Shown: positions 34,041 to 34,316 of the stretch, one piece after another
How positions within the stretch are numbered: position 1 is the stretch's first letter
Layout of the letters: each line of letters starts with the position of its first letter
Assembly (NCBI GenBank): GCA_913042105.1
Contig: CAJWIK010000003.1
Coordinates: 1 to 34,316, forward strand
Length of the DNA: 34,316 nt
Direction: 5' to 3'
Source: an uncultured Gammaproteobacteria bacterium
GTDB lineage: Bacteria; Pseudomonadota; Gammaproteobacteria; Magnimaribacterales; Magnimaribacteraceae
Position numbers and translations under genes: made by a program
Notes under the pieces: model-generated
Database searches by the model: none
Seen by the model: only the letters and a program-made list of their open reading frames with translations
What the model was told of the DNA's origin: nothing

Positions 34041-34316
34041 TTATTTATTGAATAATGGTTTTCTCTTTTCTAAAAAAGCCAGCATACCTTCTTGTGAATC
34101 TTTTGTACCATTATTATCTTTTACAGCCTGACGCTCTTCTATTAATAACTCCTCCAGTTCTCGGTCTGAACTATTGACCAAGACCTTCATCATACTTCTT
34201 ACCGCTTGTGAGGGTTGCTGAGCCAGTTCATAGGCTAAGGATATTGCTGCAGATTTAAGTTCATCCAAGGGCCATATTTCATGGACCAATCCTATGTCCA
34301 AAGCTTTTTTACCAGA
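34041..34316 (-). CDS. enoyl-CoA hydratase/isomerase family protein, C-terminal part (start beyond window)
   Basis: The track starts at an internal TTG (34301), but the frame remains open to the window edge, giving SGKKALDIGLVHEIWPLDELKSAA. GKKALDIGLVHEIWP is the segment after the active site in crotonases (usually A.kiGLV.e). The C-terminal helices LAQQPSQAVRSMMKVL and GMLAFLEKRKPLFN, typical of family ends, follow. The active-site half lies to the right of the window, so hydratase or isomerase type is open. Confidence 0.85.
   Translation of the reverse strand, partial: SGKKALDIGLVHEIWPLDELKSAAISLAYELAQQPSQAVRSMMKVLVNSSDRELEELLIEERQAVKDNNGTKDSQEGMLAFLEKRKPLFNK

Noticed and set aside
1-34316. 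tRNA, rRNA, CRISPR, insertion sequence or prophage elements
   Set aside because: No cloverleaf-type sequences, repeat arrays, transposase-like products or terminal inverted repeats were visible.

Overview
The window is a densely packed, AT-rich bacterial chromosome segment. Almost every base is coding, genes in a run are separated by 1-40 nt or overlap by a few, and no gene-free stretch reaches 300 bases. The gene content suggests a marine, aerobic heterotrophic gammaproteobacterium. It includes two TonB-dependent receptors, a lipoprotein quinohemoprotein dehydrogenase, several SDRs, four GST-fold proteins, CoA-pathway genes, a photolyase and a YghU ortholog close to the enterobacterial protein. 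The style resembles streamlined marine clades such as SAR86, but that placement is an inference from gene content, not a phylogenetic result. I see no rRNA, tRNA, insertion sequence, phage module or CRISPR array.

Layout, left to right. (1) 1-704: 3' end of a TonB-dependent receptor, ending in a clear two-way terminator. (2) 746-3667 (-): family III CoA-transferase and a lipoprotein YtcJ-type amidohydrolase. Divergent to it, 3776-5836 (+) holds an MFS carrier and a PaaG-like crotonase. Together they look like an uptake and catabolism island. (3) 5833-6375 (-): a secreted CIA30-domain protein. Divergent to it, 6468-8678 (+) is a PQQ/heme c alcohol dehydrogenase. (4) 8680-15763 (-): one run of eleven genes: two GST-fold proteins, an AGMO-like membrane hydroxylase, apt, an MTA/SAH nucleosidase-like protein, a GNAT acetyltransferase, an SDR, a GFA-family protein and a three-gene ExbB/MotA-like motor cassette. 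(5) 15820-21704 (-): CmcJ-like oxygenase, class III aminotransferase, TauE-type exporter, SDR, photolyase, DUF4396 protein and ACT-domain protein. (6) 21802-28282 (-): phosphoribosyltransferase, amidohydrolase, TPR lipoprotein, GST, SDR and an Old Yellow Enzyme-like flavoprotein. (7) 28388-30727 (-): a full TonB-dependent receptor. (8) 30930-32228 (+): an AzgA-type purine permease. (9) 32231-34316 (-): yghU, a siderophore-interacting protein, and a crotonase cut by the window edge.

How the genes fit together. Purine salvage recurs: the nucleosidase would release adenine for Apt, a second phosphoribosyltransferase lies in block 6, and a purine permease in block 8. Glutathione-linked chemistry also recurs (four GST-fold proteins plus the GFA protein). 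The most unusual element is the cassette at 8680-10468. It encodes an ExbB/MotA-like channel subunit, and a MotB/ExbD-like single-pass protein whose periplasmic part looks like a YfaP/DUF2135 beta-sandwich rather than a peptidoglycan-binding domain. The third product is a two-helix membrane protein I cannot assign. This is the best candidate for an undescribed proton- or sodium-driven machine here.
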